DNA of 64,000 nucleotides from Miscanthus floridulus (GCF_019320115.1 NC_089584.1:72757533-72821532); one strand, 5' to 3'; shown: positions 10,348 through 22,522, counted from the stretch's first letter. Notes: generated by a model from the letters alone, not told the origin. A program made the numbers and translations.

Positions 10348-12540
10348 CCAGGGCGGTAGAAGAATCCACCGAGCCCAGGAATGAAGATGCGTGGTCCAAA
10401 GTAGATTAGTTGCCTTGGGATGATGTACCCGTAGTTAGTAGTGTCTTTCGTCGCTGTCCACCAGTTTTGTAATCTTTCCATTGTATTTTGTCCGTAGTTG
10501 TTGATGTAGTCTAATCTTAGGAAAGGTGAACGATGTGTCGAGAATGGGAGAGTAAGTGCTTGTATGTTCTAGCAGCATAAGGACATTTGAAATATGTATT
10601 TTATTTAGTTCACTATGTTATTGCATCCATCTACCTTAAGTCTCATTAGATGTGCTTAGGGTTTTCGAGGGCGATGTTAACTGGGTTACAAGAGAAATTA
10701 CCATTCGGATGCCAGCTGACTAGCCGTGATTGGATAACATAGGACACTATATCTACTAATTGTGAATGTCCCAATAGAACACTTGAATCTCTTTGAATCA
10801 GATTCGTTGTTGGATTTGAAGTCTTTGTCCCTTGTTGCAAAAGGAACCCTTGTTGTTTGAATCTTCCCTTGCAATACTCCTCTGATTCTGTGGTCTATGA
10901 CCCCATCGTCTTCATTGCGTGTAAGTTGGTAGTAGTTGCCTAGTTAATAGCTTATGATGCCGAGACGAAACCGAGGGCCCCTGTGGAACAGCTGCCACAT
11001 GGTGACGCTGCTCGACACGCACTGGTATCGAGGTTGTTGACCAAGTACCTTTACCAAGTTACACCGCCATACCACTTTTGATACAAATATTCGGGTGTTT
11101 GAACGGGAAATCCACAACGGGTTGATGAAATAGTGTTCTCTCAAAGTAAACAAGAGGAGGTGGTTTCGGAGGAAGAATGTATGTTGCGATCTCACTTCAT
11201 ACAAAGGCTGGCGCATATTGTGGACAAGGAAGGAAAGGAAAGAAGAACACCTAAAAAAGTTAGCCTTGGGTAGTAGGGAGTGCTTAGAAAAGCTTGAGTG
11301 GATGTCAAGTCCCAAGCACTATGCCCAGCTCGACCACGCTACGCACGCTGGGTCGCTATCACCGCGTGCCCCACGAACGTCGTTGGTGTCGGGCCCATTA
11401 GCACCCTGTCCTCACATGACCACAACATTGTGCCGCACTCGTCGTCCTCGTGCACTATGCGCTTCTCCTTTTCTCGGCCTCTGGTCCACTCTTGATCCTC
11501 GCCCTCATCCCCATACCGGACCCCCTCCCTTCTTTCTTCTTTTAGGGACACGGCCACCCACATGCCTCCCTCGTCGAGCGAACCCTCTCTCCTCTCCTTT
11601 ATTCCCCCCTCCGCTCACTTGCGTAGGGAGCACGCCATGGCCCCACAGCGTGAACCGGTAGTGTATCCCATCCATGTCTTCTCTACTTTCGGTGTGCTGC
11701 GTCCCATCTCTGTTTGACACTATAAGATGCCCTTGGTCCTTGCTCTTCTTCTTTATCCCCATCCCTATCAAATTTAGACTAGAGCTACGAGATCCAGTCA
11801 TCTTTGTGAAACTAGGTTCGTCTGATAGAGGTGATGGTGTAATCTGAGGAGAAGGGATCTGGTTTTCGAAGAAGTTCAAGTCTACCATTGGTTAGTTTGG
11901 TCTTAGGGTTCACGATGTTTGACTTCTCAGTCTCCTGTTTCTGGATCTGTTGGTCATACGCCATGTTTTGGATAATCATTATCTTGTTGTTTCTCCATTG
12001 CCGTCGTCTATCCTGACTTCTGGAGTAAGCCTTGGTTGTACTAGATTGCTCTTAACCATGTAACTTTAAATCCTGGTGTAATTTAGTGTTCGACGCCGTG
12101 TAATCTTTCGTGTAATTCTAGATGTATGAAATGTGTTGTAGTTTCGCCTAAGGGGAGTGGATACTAATTCACTCTTTTGTAAACCCTCATGTTAGGAGAC
12201 GTACTTGTGTTGTAGTTTTTGCTCTTTCCACCTATAATGTAATCCTAGCCAATATTGTGCTTTGAATCTAAGTGTGTTAGTTGCTTGAGCCCAACTCCAT
12301 TAAATACTTCTTTCCACTAACATGTCATTGATTTGATGGCCTAGAATAGGCACCATGTAATGACAACCAACCTCTATGTTGGTTTACAACATTGTAATGA
12401 AAAAAGCAATGTTACCTTTCCTTTCCATATTTTCTCATTTAATGTACCAAATAGACCAACCTTTCGTAGCAACGTGATGAGAAAACATATTAGACATATG
12501 AGCCATATTTTCCAAGATTTTTTCTATACCAAGCACATCA
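10348..12540. other. Non-coding stretch, possibly the body of a Helitron
   Basis: The first part reads like the 3' UTR of the broken ORF before it. From 11300 to 12140 GC- and T-rich sequence suggests fragments of a gene 5' end, but no protein can be recognised on either strand. It leads directly into a Helitron-like terminus. No 5' Helitron end (A followed by TC) could be assigned with confidence. Confidence 0.3.
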
Positions 12541-12571
12541 CCCGCAGCGAAGCGCGGGCAGCAGTGGCTAG
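12541..12571 (+). mobile_element. Helitron-like 3' terminus
   Basis: A short GC hairpin (CCCGC, eight-base loop, GCGGG, at 12541-12558) is followed 9 bases later by CTAG and then T. Helitrons end in a hairpin 10-12 nt before CTRR and insert between A and T, which fits the T at 12572. The 5' end and size of the element are unknown. Confidence 0.55.
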
Positions 12572-12824
12572 TATTCCATAAAAGCAAAGATCAACAAGGA
12601 ACTTATTGAGGTGGTCCGCTCTACGCCACTAGGGCAGTGCCCCTGGCATCGGCACCGGCGCCCTCCACCTCCTTAGCTGGCTCACGGCCCAGCCTCCGCC
12701 TCCTCCCATAGCGCACCACCTCCGCCAGTGACGGCTGCACTGCCATCTCCAACGGCGTCTCCTCCCCTTGCATGGGCCGACGCGCCGATGCCTCCCGTGG
12801 CGCCGCATCCACCAATTTGTCTGT
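12572..12824. other. GC-rich stretch after the Helitron-like end
   Basis: Overlapping Arg/Ala/Gly-rich ORFs appear on the minus strand. It may be a short gene fragment joined to the scrambled duplicate that follows, but no family can be recognised. Confidence 0.25.
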
Positions 12825-13350
12825 GATTGTGCGTGGTGGTAGCTAAAAATAAGAGCCCAGCTCATGGCTAGCAAACGCCCAACATTCAATGGCGGCATTG
12901 ACTAGCAATAACACAATAAAGAGGAAGCATTCTATTTCTTGATTCAACAAAGTGCTATGACTATGACTAATTGACATTTGACAATCTCATTTAGGACACA
13001 TTCTTTGATCTCTCTCTCATGAACTAGCACTCAGTTTAACATCCATCCAATCCACCTCCAAAAGGCATACAACCATTACGACCATATATTTAGTATAAGT
13101 AGACTAGCACTAATAGCATTGTAGAGGGTGATCACTCAAAGGCCCACTGGTTCTCCCTGCGGATCTCATCCTCCTCCTCTTTGGTGAAGTCGTTCTTGAT
13201 GTTGAATATCTCGCAGATCTCCTCTGGAGTCTTGCCCATCATCATGTCAGCCACCGTTTGGCAGGTCAGGTCTAGCAATCCCTTGATGTTCAGATAGTTG
13301 GACGCCTGAAAAGAGCCATTTTTTTCTTTCTAGAAAACCGACTTCTATTT
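12825..13350. repeat. Scrambled duplicate of the SKP1 / NB-ARC locus
   Basis: Three separate pieces of the first 3 kb are joined here in a new order: 12825-13020 matches the NB-ARC upstream region (2805-2990), 13021-13300 matches the SKP1-like 3' half (337-628), and 13309-13350 matches the 3' end of the NB-ARC gene (about 1264-1316, shared text tttctagaaaaccgacttctat). All pieces keep their original strand. A tandem copy of the locus followed by deletions, or capture and shuffling by a transposon, would both fit. The left join is 254 bp after a Helitron-like end. Confidence 0.8.
13132..13300 (-). pseudogene. SKP1-like C-terminal fragment
   Basis: About the last 56 codons of the gene at 459-950 are present, including the terminal NQWAFE and stop, and the fragment then breaks off at atagttgg where the next scrambled piece begins. 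It lacks the POZ domain and any promoter, so it is a relic. Confidence 0.85.
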
Positions 13351-13752
13351 TTTTTAGATAAAGGATGAATATCCGGCTTCATCTACTCAGGTAGAATCAG
13401 ACCAAATTATTACAACAAACGCGTCCAAGCTGAATTTAAACAAACACCAGGGTATCACTAATGGAGACCACTCCGACAAGTAGATAACCAGCCAAACGAC
13501 ACAAAAAAGCACAATGTGGCCTCCTCCAGTAACCGAGCAGCCTGAAGGATCAACTCTTGGTCATCGTGATGTTGTAGCTGTGCCCACTACCGAAGCCAAT
13601 GCGTTCAAGAACGCTTTTGGTCTACATATGTCAAACACTACTTCGTTCTCTTGTGACCCAAATGGTCCAGCACAACGCTGCCACTGCAGTTAATAAGAGT
13701 AGGTTATGTTTGCTTTCCCCCAATTTTCACCGCCGATTAAAAAGGTCATTTA
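13351..13752. other. Intergenic, no gene recognised
   Basis: This begins with a T-rich run and contains no readable protein. It ends where a copia-type LTR appears to start. Confidence 0.3.
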
Positions 13753-14176
13753 TGTTAGTGGTCCAACTAACATTAAATATCCAACAGATCATATCCGCAT
13801 GGCAACCCTTAGATCTTCTAGGGTTTGCCCCCCTGGCCCACAGGGCATCTATAGATAAGAGGAGACACCCTTAGCGACGTGATCACATAACCGGTCGCTA
13901 AGGCACTTGAGGGTTTAGGAAGACCGTCTCCCACATCCACGTATTGTTGTTGCAGATCTACACCAAGCTCTTCATCAAGAGAGAGTTCTAACTCTCAATT
14001 GGTGAAGATCAGTACACCTACTTCATCTACGTCAACTCCTCCTACGTCAAGTACACAAGCACAGATGTCATCTACCGACTCCGGTTAGTATCTAAGATTA
14101 GTTTACACATTAAGATGAGTTAGTGATCATATTTAGGCTAAGATAAGATCCTATTAATCTAAGTTTTTTCTCAACA
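13753..14176 (+). mobile_element. Copia-type LTR (5' LTR of a degraded element)
   Basis: The stretch begins TGTTA, ends CAACA (short inverted ends, TG...CA), has a TATA-like CTATAGATAAG near 13848, and is followed at once by a Met-tRNA-type primer binding site. The left limit is less certain than the right. No second LTR or polyprotein was found in the window, so this is a remnant. Confidence 0.55.
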
Positions 14177-14177
14177 A

Positions 14178-14190
14178 TTGGTATCAAAGC
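14178..14190 (+). other. Primer binding site (initiator Met tRNA type)
   Basis: TTGGTATCAAAGC differs by one base from the usual TGGTATCAGAGC complement of initiator tRNA-Met and lies directly after the LTR end. Confidence 0.7.
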
Positions 14191-15744
14191 CTGCTTAGAC
14201 CTAACATCCTAAGCCAGAGTCAGTTTCGTTTTTATGCCTACGTTATTATATATTAGATTAGTTTTGGCTAAGTCAGATTAGATGCAATTAAGTTTGATCG
14301 ATCTTACATGTTACATGCACGATTAGTCTCTGTGATGTATGTTTGTGCTACTTAAGTGCCGAATTAGATTAGTTTTTAAGTAATCAGTGAGTAATTAGAT
14401 TTAAATTAGGGGATTAGAGTTTACTGTTCATCACATTAATCTCAGATTAAGACATATCTCAAGAAATCAGTGATGTTCTCATCAAATTAGAAACCATTTA
14501 AGCAATAAGAAGAGGTGATTTGGGCCAAACCCGAGAAAAGTCCCAAAAATCCTCAACACTAACCCTAAGCATCAGTATAGAAAAGGAGCAGGCCTCTGCG
14601 TGTTTTGTACCTGGATTGCACGATGGGTCGACGCTGAGCCACACGCGAGTGGACGACTCGTACTCAGCGCCTCAGGCCGTGTCGCCGCCGCCGCCGCCGC
14701 CGTCGCTGCTACCAGTGGTGCCGCGGGGCCGCGTGCCCCTAAGGGTGGGCTGCCGCCGCGCGCACCCATGAGGACGGGGCGCTGCTGCGGGCCGTGCGCC
14801 GCCGCCGTTGCGTGGGCTACTCAGCGGGCGCAGCCGCATGGGCTCGCTGCCGCGCACCCCTAAGGGTGGGTCCCCGTCGTCGCCGCGCCGCACAGGCTCG
14901 GCCTCCCTAAGCGCGGATTCCCTGTCGTCGCCGCCTCGCATAAAGGCACCGGGGCTGCCAGGCTCGACGGAGGCGCGCGCGGAGGCACGCGCGCCACAGC
15001 AAGCCGAGCGCCGGGGTGCCGGCCATGCCATGCTGTACGCTTCTCTCTCTCTCTGAGCTGCGTGCCGCATGCAAGAGGAGAAGCAAAGGATAGTGGGAGA
15101 TTTAACTTTTTACCATTATAAAGAAGGACGGCTCCTCAGATAGCATCTCAACGGTTGCCGCTATAATTTTACCGGTAAAGACGGAAAATAGATATAAAAA
15201 TATCACTTTTACTCACGTGGCATGCCAGTTCTCATACCAGCAGGGATCCAAGTCAGCATACGGGCGTCAAATGTCTCTCTTGCCCCTGCTCTCTCTGCTC
15301 GAACGCATAGTCGCCATGGCCATGGCCCGTATCCGCGCCATCTCCACCCCAACCTCGTGCACCACCACGTCCGCCTCGTCCTCCGCTCCGCCCGGCGCAC
15401 CTCGCCTGAGCTGGAGACTGCCAGAGCAGCCCTGGAGTCGGGCTGTTGCCGCTGCCACCGTGTGCGCGCGTAGCCAGCCGGTCGCGTGCACACCGGCTGC
15501 CATGGCCGTGAGCCTCAAGCTCGGCCACCACCGTTCCCTCTGCTGCACGCGCTTGCGGGCAGAGCTGAGCACGCCTCTAGCTTCGCCACTTAACCACCTT
15601 GCCATGGCGCACGCTCGCCTGTACCCACGCCGCCGGGAACCACCGCGACCCTGTCGGTTGGAGCCCTGCAGCCCACCTCCGCCTGCCCTGAGGCTGCTAG
15701 CAGCCGCTCCATCGCGCGCTGATGACACTCGCCACCGCTACAGC
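14191..15744. other. Leader of the degraded copia element and GC-rich DNA
   Basis: After the primer site comes AT-rich leader sequence to about 14510, then a GC-rich block to 15060 with CCG triplets (near 14685-14705), then a second GC-rich block (15200-15740). ORFs overlap in all frames and none shows gag or pol motifs. Confidence 0.35.
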
Positions 15745-15828
15745 ACGCCAACAAACAATATTTTTCTCTCACAACAAATCAAATAATAGTACTTTCAACC
15801 ATGGCTTATCAACTAAGTGAACAGGGCA
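15745..15828. mobile_element. MITE fragment (GTTCGGCT family)
   Basis: The text tttctctcacaacaaatc, ttcaaccatggcttatcaac and a final gaacagggc is one half of the same short element seen at 42453-42547 and 43451-43584. The other half is missing. Confidence 0.5.
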
Positions 15829-17229
15829 AATATCGAATCATGCAAGAGATGAACACAAATATTTATCCCTGAGGGTTCGGTTGATTGCTGGAAACCTACG
15901 TCCTCATTGTGGTGAGTCTTAGTGTATTGACTTGCATGCTAACTAGCTGCTCAAGTGAGACCCACAACTTAGGTGCCATGAGAATCAAACACAAGAATCA
16001 CCCCAACTAGTCACACGCATTCAACTCGAGTACAATTTCCAACCTCCCTGGTAGAATATAACTGTGCCAACTCCGATGACGGCTCCGGTAAGCCCCTTCA
16101 AATTTCCCGCGCGCTACTAAGCCAGCACCAGATCCCACTGGTGCTCCTCTCTGGTGAGCCACCGGAAGGCAAGGTCGCCTGAACTTGCCTGAGTTTGAGC
16201 ATAGTTAGAGCAGTCCGGTGGCACCTCCGGTGCAACACTGGAGCACTCCAGTGAGTGCTAATTAGCACGACCGGGTGCCTTTCTCTCCTGCAGGACAGTC
16301 TCAAAAGCAATGTCTCCAGTTGTAGCTTCCTTCATAAGAGATGTGCCACAAAAAGTTTTGAACCATTAATATGATTCCCTATCACACGAGTGTGGTCATA
16401 GAAAAAAATCAAACCCGTAACATAAACAACATGCAAACTAAAACGAGTAGAGACACAACTAGTTTTTGGCTCGTCCGTCGTCCTACCCTGGCTCCTCTAT
16501 CAGGGATCAGGGTGCGCCAACCTTCAGGCCTCAACAACTAACCTCACTTTTGCCTGCAAAGTGGATTCAAATTCAACAGGAGGCCATGGACCTACAGAAT
16601 AGGCGGACTCATAAATAATTCAATTGAACATTCCCTCCGTCATACCACATTGTATACCTATTTTGCAAAGTATTAAAGTAAACCCAAACAGAAAACCTTG
16701 CTAGTGGATTCATTAAAGTTTTTGTACTTTAAGATGTCTACATTATTAGGAAGCCTGAGGAACGCATATATAGTGCCATGATGTACACCAATATGAAAAC
16801 ATCAAACTTTGATTGCTTGTCATGACTAAAATAATACAATCAAGAAAACATAACAAAAGACATGAACATTTTGCTACATGATATTAAGTAAATGAAACAA
16901 ATAGCTTAAAATCTCAAATATTCTTAATTCACTTAAACACATGTACAACAATTCTCTACACTACACTACACATTATTCTGTGCAAAAGGTTTTTGGAATG
17001 CAGAATAACTGGATCAGTACACGGCAGTATTATTGATCACAAGCTTCAAGTTGTGCACCCCAACTATTATGCATGCTTCTATAACTGGCATGCATGGACA
17101 AGAGTTAAGAACAGGCATCAATAAGGTGTTCGTGAATAAAAAAGAGGCACTTTGGCATTTCAATGTCTTGTTTAATAAGAGAAAAAGAAAGAAACACCAT
17201 TCAAGAAAATGTTATCTGGTACTGATAAT
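15829..17229. other. Repeat-like intergenic DNA
   Basis: From 16085 to 16290 the sequence is rich in CCGGTG/CACCGG-type motifs as seen in some copia LTRs. A Stowaway-like TIR (cattccctccgtcatacc) occurs near 16629 without a visible partner. No gene was recognised. Confidence 0.3.
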
Positions 17230-17234
17230 GGTTG

Positions 17235-18477
17235 TATCGGTGCAGAATGTGACCAACTAGTGAATATTTGTAGTTTTGTTGTACGTTGTGATCGGAGGTG
17301 GCCTAGCACTCAATGACACAAGATTTATACTGGTTCAGGCAACGTGCCCTATGTCCAGTCGCGGTCGGTCGGTGACTTTATTCCCGAGCCTAGGTGCTCG
17401 AAGTTTGCAGTGGGGTTACAAACGAGAAGAAGAAAGATGGGGTTTACAAGAGGTCCGGTCGGCTCCGACCGGAAGGGCCGAGAGTGACAGGAATTTCGCT
17501 ATGAGCTAGGAGTTGAAGCTTGTGCTTGCGGTCGGAACTTGGTGGTTCTGTGGTTGTGAGCTATCGATCTAAGGAACTCTGGCCTACTGGAATCGGTCTT
17601 CGATCATTCGGTCCCCTTTGTTGGAGGGAGTCTATCCTCTTTTATAGATGAAGAGGATGGCTTTACAGGTAAGAAGGAGAGGGTATGGATGTTTTTAAGC
17701 CTTGATGCCCACGCTGACGAGGATCGGATAGTGGTAGGCCCCCACAACGCTGTTGATGTCACTGTAGAATGTCAGGTGCACGTGGGAGATGGCGCTATCT
17801 TCTTCAGGAAGGGTTGACGTCAGTACCTGCAAAAAACTGTTTGATACCTAGAGGTATGTGAGGAGCCTCGCTATGTTCACCCGGTACGGTGAATCCTGGT
17901 GCCCATACCGCTATCGATGTCCAGGGACACGCGGGGGGGTTTTACCGTATGGGAGTTTTAGCGCCCCCTACAATACTGTAGTGGGAGACGTCGGTGCCTA
18001 CAATACTGTTTGTGTCAAGGTGGCCGCAGAGTGATGTTCCGTGTAGGGTATGGTCCGTGGTATAGTGATTTTGACTTATGAGCCTTGACTTGCCTTTCTC
18101 CGCATGCCTTCTGGTTCCTTCTGAGTGGGCGTCCCCGATCGGATGGCTCCAGTCGGCTCTGAGTGCGCCGATCGGAGAAGAGCGGTGAGCATGGTTCCTA
18201 CGTGCCCCGGTCGGAGGGACGTGGGGTCGGAGTCGGAAGTAGGGCTTAGGGCAGGCCTTCCGATCGGAGAGGCCGTCCGGAGGTGGCTGAAGCCCGAATC
18301 GAGTGCTCTGGTCGGAGAGGTGGGCCGAAGTAGCTGATGAGCAGGCGTTGCTCTTCTTGGGCCTGGCCTTTCGGTCGGTTGCTGGACCGTTCCTTTGCCC
18401 TATTGTTTTTAGATTCTTGGGCCGAGCCTTGGCGTAGAAGCCGGTCCCCGAGGGACCCTGGGTTTATGAACCCGACA
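17235..18477 (-). repeat. 3' LTR of the Tat-type element
   Basis: It is 1243 bp and pairs with 39989-41218. On the minus strand it starts TGTCGGGTTCATAAACCC and ends CTGCACCGATA. It is preceded on that strand by the polypurine tract, and the outer flank is host DNA. Confidence 0.92.
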
Positions 18478-18491
18478 GGAGCCCCCGGGTG
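18478..18491 (-). other. Polypurine tract of the Tat-type element
   Basis: The minus strand reads CACCCGGGGGCTCC immediately before the 3' LTR. This is the usual plus-strand priming position and fixes the element's orientation. Confidence 0.7.
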
Positions 18492-18943
18492 ATTCGGGTA
18501 GAATCGTCTGAGGGATTTTTGTCTTGTTGGTGGGTGTGCGCAAGCGCACCCATGGGTGTAGCCCCTGAGCCCCCGGGCGGTTTAGGCAGAACCGTCTGGG
18601 GGGTGTTTGTTTCAGCGTGCGTGTGTGCGTATTTTTTGTTTGAGATGGAATTTAACCAAGGCGTCATTGTGTAGCCGAGGCATTTTTCAACTTCCTGATC
18701 TCGGCGTTGATGCGCGCCATGGGTCAGGTTCGGGTGTTAGTTCGGTAGTCAGAGAGCTCACTGATCCTAGCGCTGGTGTGCGCCGTGGTTTTGAAATGGT
18801 TAGTTCAGGAGACGGATGTGACCATGCCTGTGGGTCCTGGTGTCACGGATCCCTGGCCTCGGTGTAGCCTGGACAGCCAAGGTAGTTAGTTTAGTTAGTT
18901 TTCACATGAGTTCGGAGTCGTGGTCCCTTGATTTTTGGAGCAT

Positions 18944-19318
18944 ACGCGAGTTCGGAGTCACGGTCCCAAGCCGTAGCCGGATGTCGTAGATCCTATCGAC
19001 GTGAGTTCAGGGTCGCGATCCCTGGATTTCTTTGGAGTGTAGTTGGAAATGAAGCCGTTACATGAGTTCAGAGTCGCGGTCCCAAGCCGTAGCCGGATGT
19101 CGTAGATCTTGTTGACGCGAGTTCGGGGTCGTGGTCCCTGGATTTCTTTGGAGTGTAGTCAGAAATGAAGCCGTTACGCGAGTTCAGAGTCGTGGTCCCA
19201 AGCCATAGCCGGATGTCGTAGATCCTATCGACATGAGTTCGGGGTCGCGGTCTCTGGATTTCTTTGGAGTGCAGTCAGAAATGAAGCTGTTACGCGAGTT
19301 CGGAGTCGCGGTCCCAAG
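18944..19318 (-). repeat. 116-bp tandem repeats in the Tat 3' UTR
   Basis: The phrase acgcgagttcggagtc and its variants start at 18944, 19060, 19176 and 19292, an exact 116-bp step, giving about 3.2 units. Each unit has two related halves, both containing gagttc(a/g)g(a/g)gtcg.ggtccc. Tandem arrays in the 3' UTR are known for Tat/Ogre-type elements and can seed satellite DNA. Confidence 0.9.
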
Positions 19319-20749
19319 TTTTTTGGCATTTGAGCCCCTGAGCCTTGTCGGGCCTTCATGGGGGTCGATGTGAGTTGTTTTTGCGTTACCCCATCCAGTT
19401 CCTCAAAACTAGAGGGGCTGAGTTTCGTTGCCTGTCCCGATCGCTCGGGCTTGAAGACTAGCTCGGTGAGCTCGCTAATGGGTGTGATCGAGTGGAACTG
19501 GGTCCGTCGTTCGTGACGGGGTCGGTATAGCCCTCTTGTGACATTCCACTACTCCTTTACCTATAGCCCGACAGATGCCTAGGTCATTCCAGAGACCGAC
19601 CTGGGTGGCCTAATGGCCTCCCCTCGATAGAGATTCTATGGGCTTGGCGAGAGGTTCAGGATCGAACGAGAAGGTTAAGATGACCCAGTTTGCTAGACCG
19701 GGCAAAGGCCGCATGGTGCTCATCTATGGTTTTCTCCCCTGGCTCTATTGTTTGCTCATGTCGAATGAGGCAACCACCACTTCATGACGCAATATAGAGC
19801 ATTCTGGTGTATTTCGCTGCACGTGCGATGCTTAGTTCTCGAGCCCCTAGGTGATTCTAGGCCCGAATCATCCGGGAGGCGCGGGTGTATGAAATGAGAT
19901 GCGCGTATGGATGTATGAAATGATTGTAATGAAATAGAGGGGGTGCCTCAGTCGGAAATGTCCGACCGGGACCCATGCTCATCGTTCATGACGGAGTCAG
20001 CATGGCCTACATGGGGTGCCTCTTCGCTTCCTTACCTAGGTAGCTGCCTCATCTGCATGAGAGAGTCAGGAGCTCCATGTTCTTCTACTAAGCATCTATG
20101 GGTGCGACACCCTTGAGGTATCCGTTTGTGCTTGCCGAAGCCGAGGGAGCAGAACCGAGCGGATCCCTGGCGGTCACAGTGGTATTTGCAGTAGTAGAAA
20201 ATGTAAAAGTTAAGTTTGTGGGTGAGTCCCTGTTTGAACAGTTTTCTATATTTAATGAATACATCAGTACTGTCCTTGTGACAGAACCATGATATTCTTT
20301 CCCTATTTATATCCTAGCATAACCTTCGTTCTTACCCTTTCTCTCTCGTACCTGCCCATTTGTCCTGTATGGTGCAACCTTGGGAGTCCAGGGCGTGGCC
20401 CACGGGGCTCGACTGCTCGCGTCCGTAGGGAAAGGCAGGGTGCGTTTGGTTCGGAGTAAGAACAGAGTTATGTAGGGTAATCAAGGACATGGAATGTGTT
20501 TCCGTTCGGGGACAAAGTTGTTTTTATGTGATGATAAAAGAAGAAAGAGGTAATATACAATATTGTACCCTTATGGAGCCCCCGAGCGACTCGAGCTAAA
20601 AGTGTTTCGGGCAGGGGTGCTCTTACGGGAGCATGTTTTAACTAAAAAGCGGTTTAGACCACATTTAGGGAAAAACGACGTAGCTATTCAATGTTCCAAG
20701 TGTTGGTGAGAGCGTTGTCATTGTTGTCCTCTAGTCGGTAGGTGCCTGG
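19319..20749 (-). other. Rest of the Tat 3' untranslated region
   Basis: No domain can be read here on either strand. The stretch lies between integrase and the tandem repeats and belongs to the element by position. Confidence 0.6.
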
Positions 20750-21930
20750 TCAGATTACTTCAATCACCATATAGGGCCCTTCCCATGGTGTAGAGAGCTT
20801 GGGCTTTTCCTTCGTCGATTGGGTCCTCCGGAACACGAGATCGCTGACTTTGAGTATCCTTCCCCTGATCTTCCTTTCGTGGTACCTGCGGAGGGTTTGT
20901 TGGTAGCGAGCGGACCGGACGATGGTCGTTTTGCGGGCCTCTTTGAGTAGGTCGACCGTGTCTTGTTGAGCCTCCACGGCTCGGTCACGGTCGAAAGCCT
21001 TCACTCTTGGTGCACCATGGTCGAGGTCGGAGGGCAACACTGCCTCAGCCTCGTAGGCTAGGAAGAAGGGTGTGAATCCCATGGATCGGTTTGGGATCAT
21101 TCTTAGGCTCCAGAGGATCACTGGAACCTCTGCTACCCAACACCCAGTGTACTTGTTGAGTCGGTTGAAGATGCGTGACTTAAGTCCTTGGAGGACCATG
21201 CCATTGGCATGTTCGACCTGACCGTTAGTTCATGGATGTCTGACCAAAGCCCAGTCGATCCTGATACCATATCTGTCACTGAAGTCTAGGAACTTTTTTC
21301 CAGTGAAGTTGGTCCCATGGTCAGTGTTGATACAGTTAGGAACACCGAACCGGTAGATGATGTCAAGGAAGAATTTGACTGCCTCCTCCGACCGAACGTT
21401 GGTGATGGGTTTGGCCTCTATCCACTTGGTGAATTTGTCGACTGCTATGATTAGGTGAGTGAAACTGCCTGGGGCCTTTTTGAGGGGTCCTACCATGTTG
21501 AGGCCCTAGACCGCGAACGGCTAGGTGATGGGGATGGTTTGGAGCTCCTGTGTTGGCAAATGGGTTTGTCGAGCGTAGAACTATCATCCTTCACACCTGC
21601 GGATGACCTCCTCCGCATCTCGTAGCGCGGTTGGCCAGTAAAAACCTTGGTGGAAGACTTTTCTGACCAGCAACTTTGGGGCCGCGTGATGCCCGCAAAT
21701 GCCGGCCTCGAGGAGGAGCTGCCTCCCTTGGTTGGTGGGGATACACCTCATGAGTACTCCTGATGGGCTCTGTTTGTAGAGCTCGTCACCAAGCACGACG
21801 AAGGTCTTTGCGTGTCGAGCGATCCATCGAGCTTCAGCCCTTTCAGGTGGGAGAACCTCCTCGAGGAGGTAGGCGAGTAGTGGTACTCTCCAGTCGGTTT
21901 GATCAATTGCCAGTGCGACGACATTCACGG
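20750..21930 (-). pseudogene. Tat-type integrase (broken)
   Basis: One frame runs from about 21928 to 20750 with several stops. In order: an HHCC zinc-binding part (GHHAAPKLLVRKVFHQGFYW, then RRC), the catalytic core (VDKFTKWIEAKP, later NTDHGTNFTGKKF), a stop between the second Asp and the Glu-containing segment (HP*TNGQVEHANGM), and the C-terminal part with GFTPFFLAYEAEAVLPSD and a final WEGPYMVIEV. Integrase inserts the cDNA into the genome. Several stops lie one C-to-T or G-to-A step from Arg, Gln or Trp codons, so the protein has been dead for some time. It continues in frame with the second RNase H. Confidence 0.88.
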
Positions 21931-22079
21931 GTGTCGTAGAGGTACTAGGGTCGAGGTCCCCGGGTGCTGGCGGGGCGTCGGGGTTCGGGCCCCCGAGTGC
22001 TGGCGGGGCGTCGAGGTGTGCCCAGGTTGGATCTTCTAGGATGCGGACGGACAGTTTGTGGATGTCATTGATGAAGACC

Positions 22080-22522
22080 CTGCTTGGGGATGGATCTCAT
22101 CTGGCGGCCAGTTTTGTGAGGAAATCAGCGGCATCATTGTCCCTTCGAGGGACATGATGTAGTTCGATCCCCTGGAATTTGTCCTCAAGCTTGCGCACCT
22201 CTTGGTAGTATGCTGTCATGAGGGGGCTTTTGCAGGAGGACTCCTTCATGACCTAATCAACAACTAGTTCTGAGTCACCATGGACGTAGAGTCACGTAGC
22301 TCCAAGCTCGACGGCGATGCGGAGCCTGTTGATAAGGGCCTCGTATTCCATGGCATTGTTTGAAGCTGAGAAGTGGAGGCGGATGGTGTAGCGGAGCCTA
22401 CTCCTGTCTAAGGAGATCAGAACCACCCTAGCCCCCGAGCCAGGTGCCATTATGGACCATCGAAGTACATTGTCCAGTACCCATGGGTGACGTCCAGGGC
22501 CGGCAGCTGGACCTCCGTCCAT
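22080..22522 (-). pseudogene. Second (archaeal-type) RNase H of the Tat element (broken)
   Basis: The reading frame contains SGARVVLISLDRSRLRYTIR, then HFSASNNAMEYEALINRLRI and a broken VHGDSELVVD region, which is the pattern of the additional RNase H found between RNase H and integrase in Tat-lineage elements. A one-base shift near 22457 separates it from the upstream frame (the FDG strand is in one frame, the following SIMAPGSG in the other). Two or more stops follow after ELGAT. Its presence is the main reason for the Tat assignment. Confidence 0.82.

Noticed and set aside
14520..15786. Long overlapping GC-rich ORFs on both strands
   Set aside because: Ala/Arg/Pro-rich frames open in several registers at once are expected by chance at high GC; no motif supports any of them.
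18944..19318. Regular repeats considered as a CRISPR-like array
   Set aside because: Units are contiguous 116-bp tandem repeats with no unique spacers and lie in a plant retrotransposon UTR.
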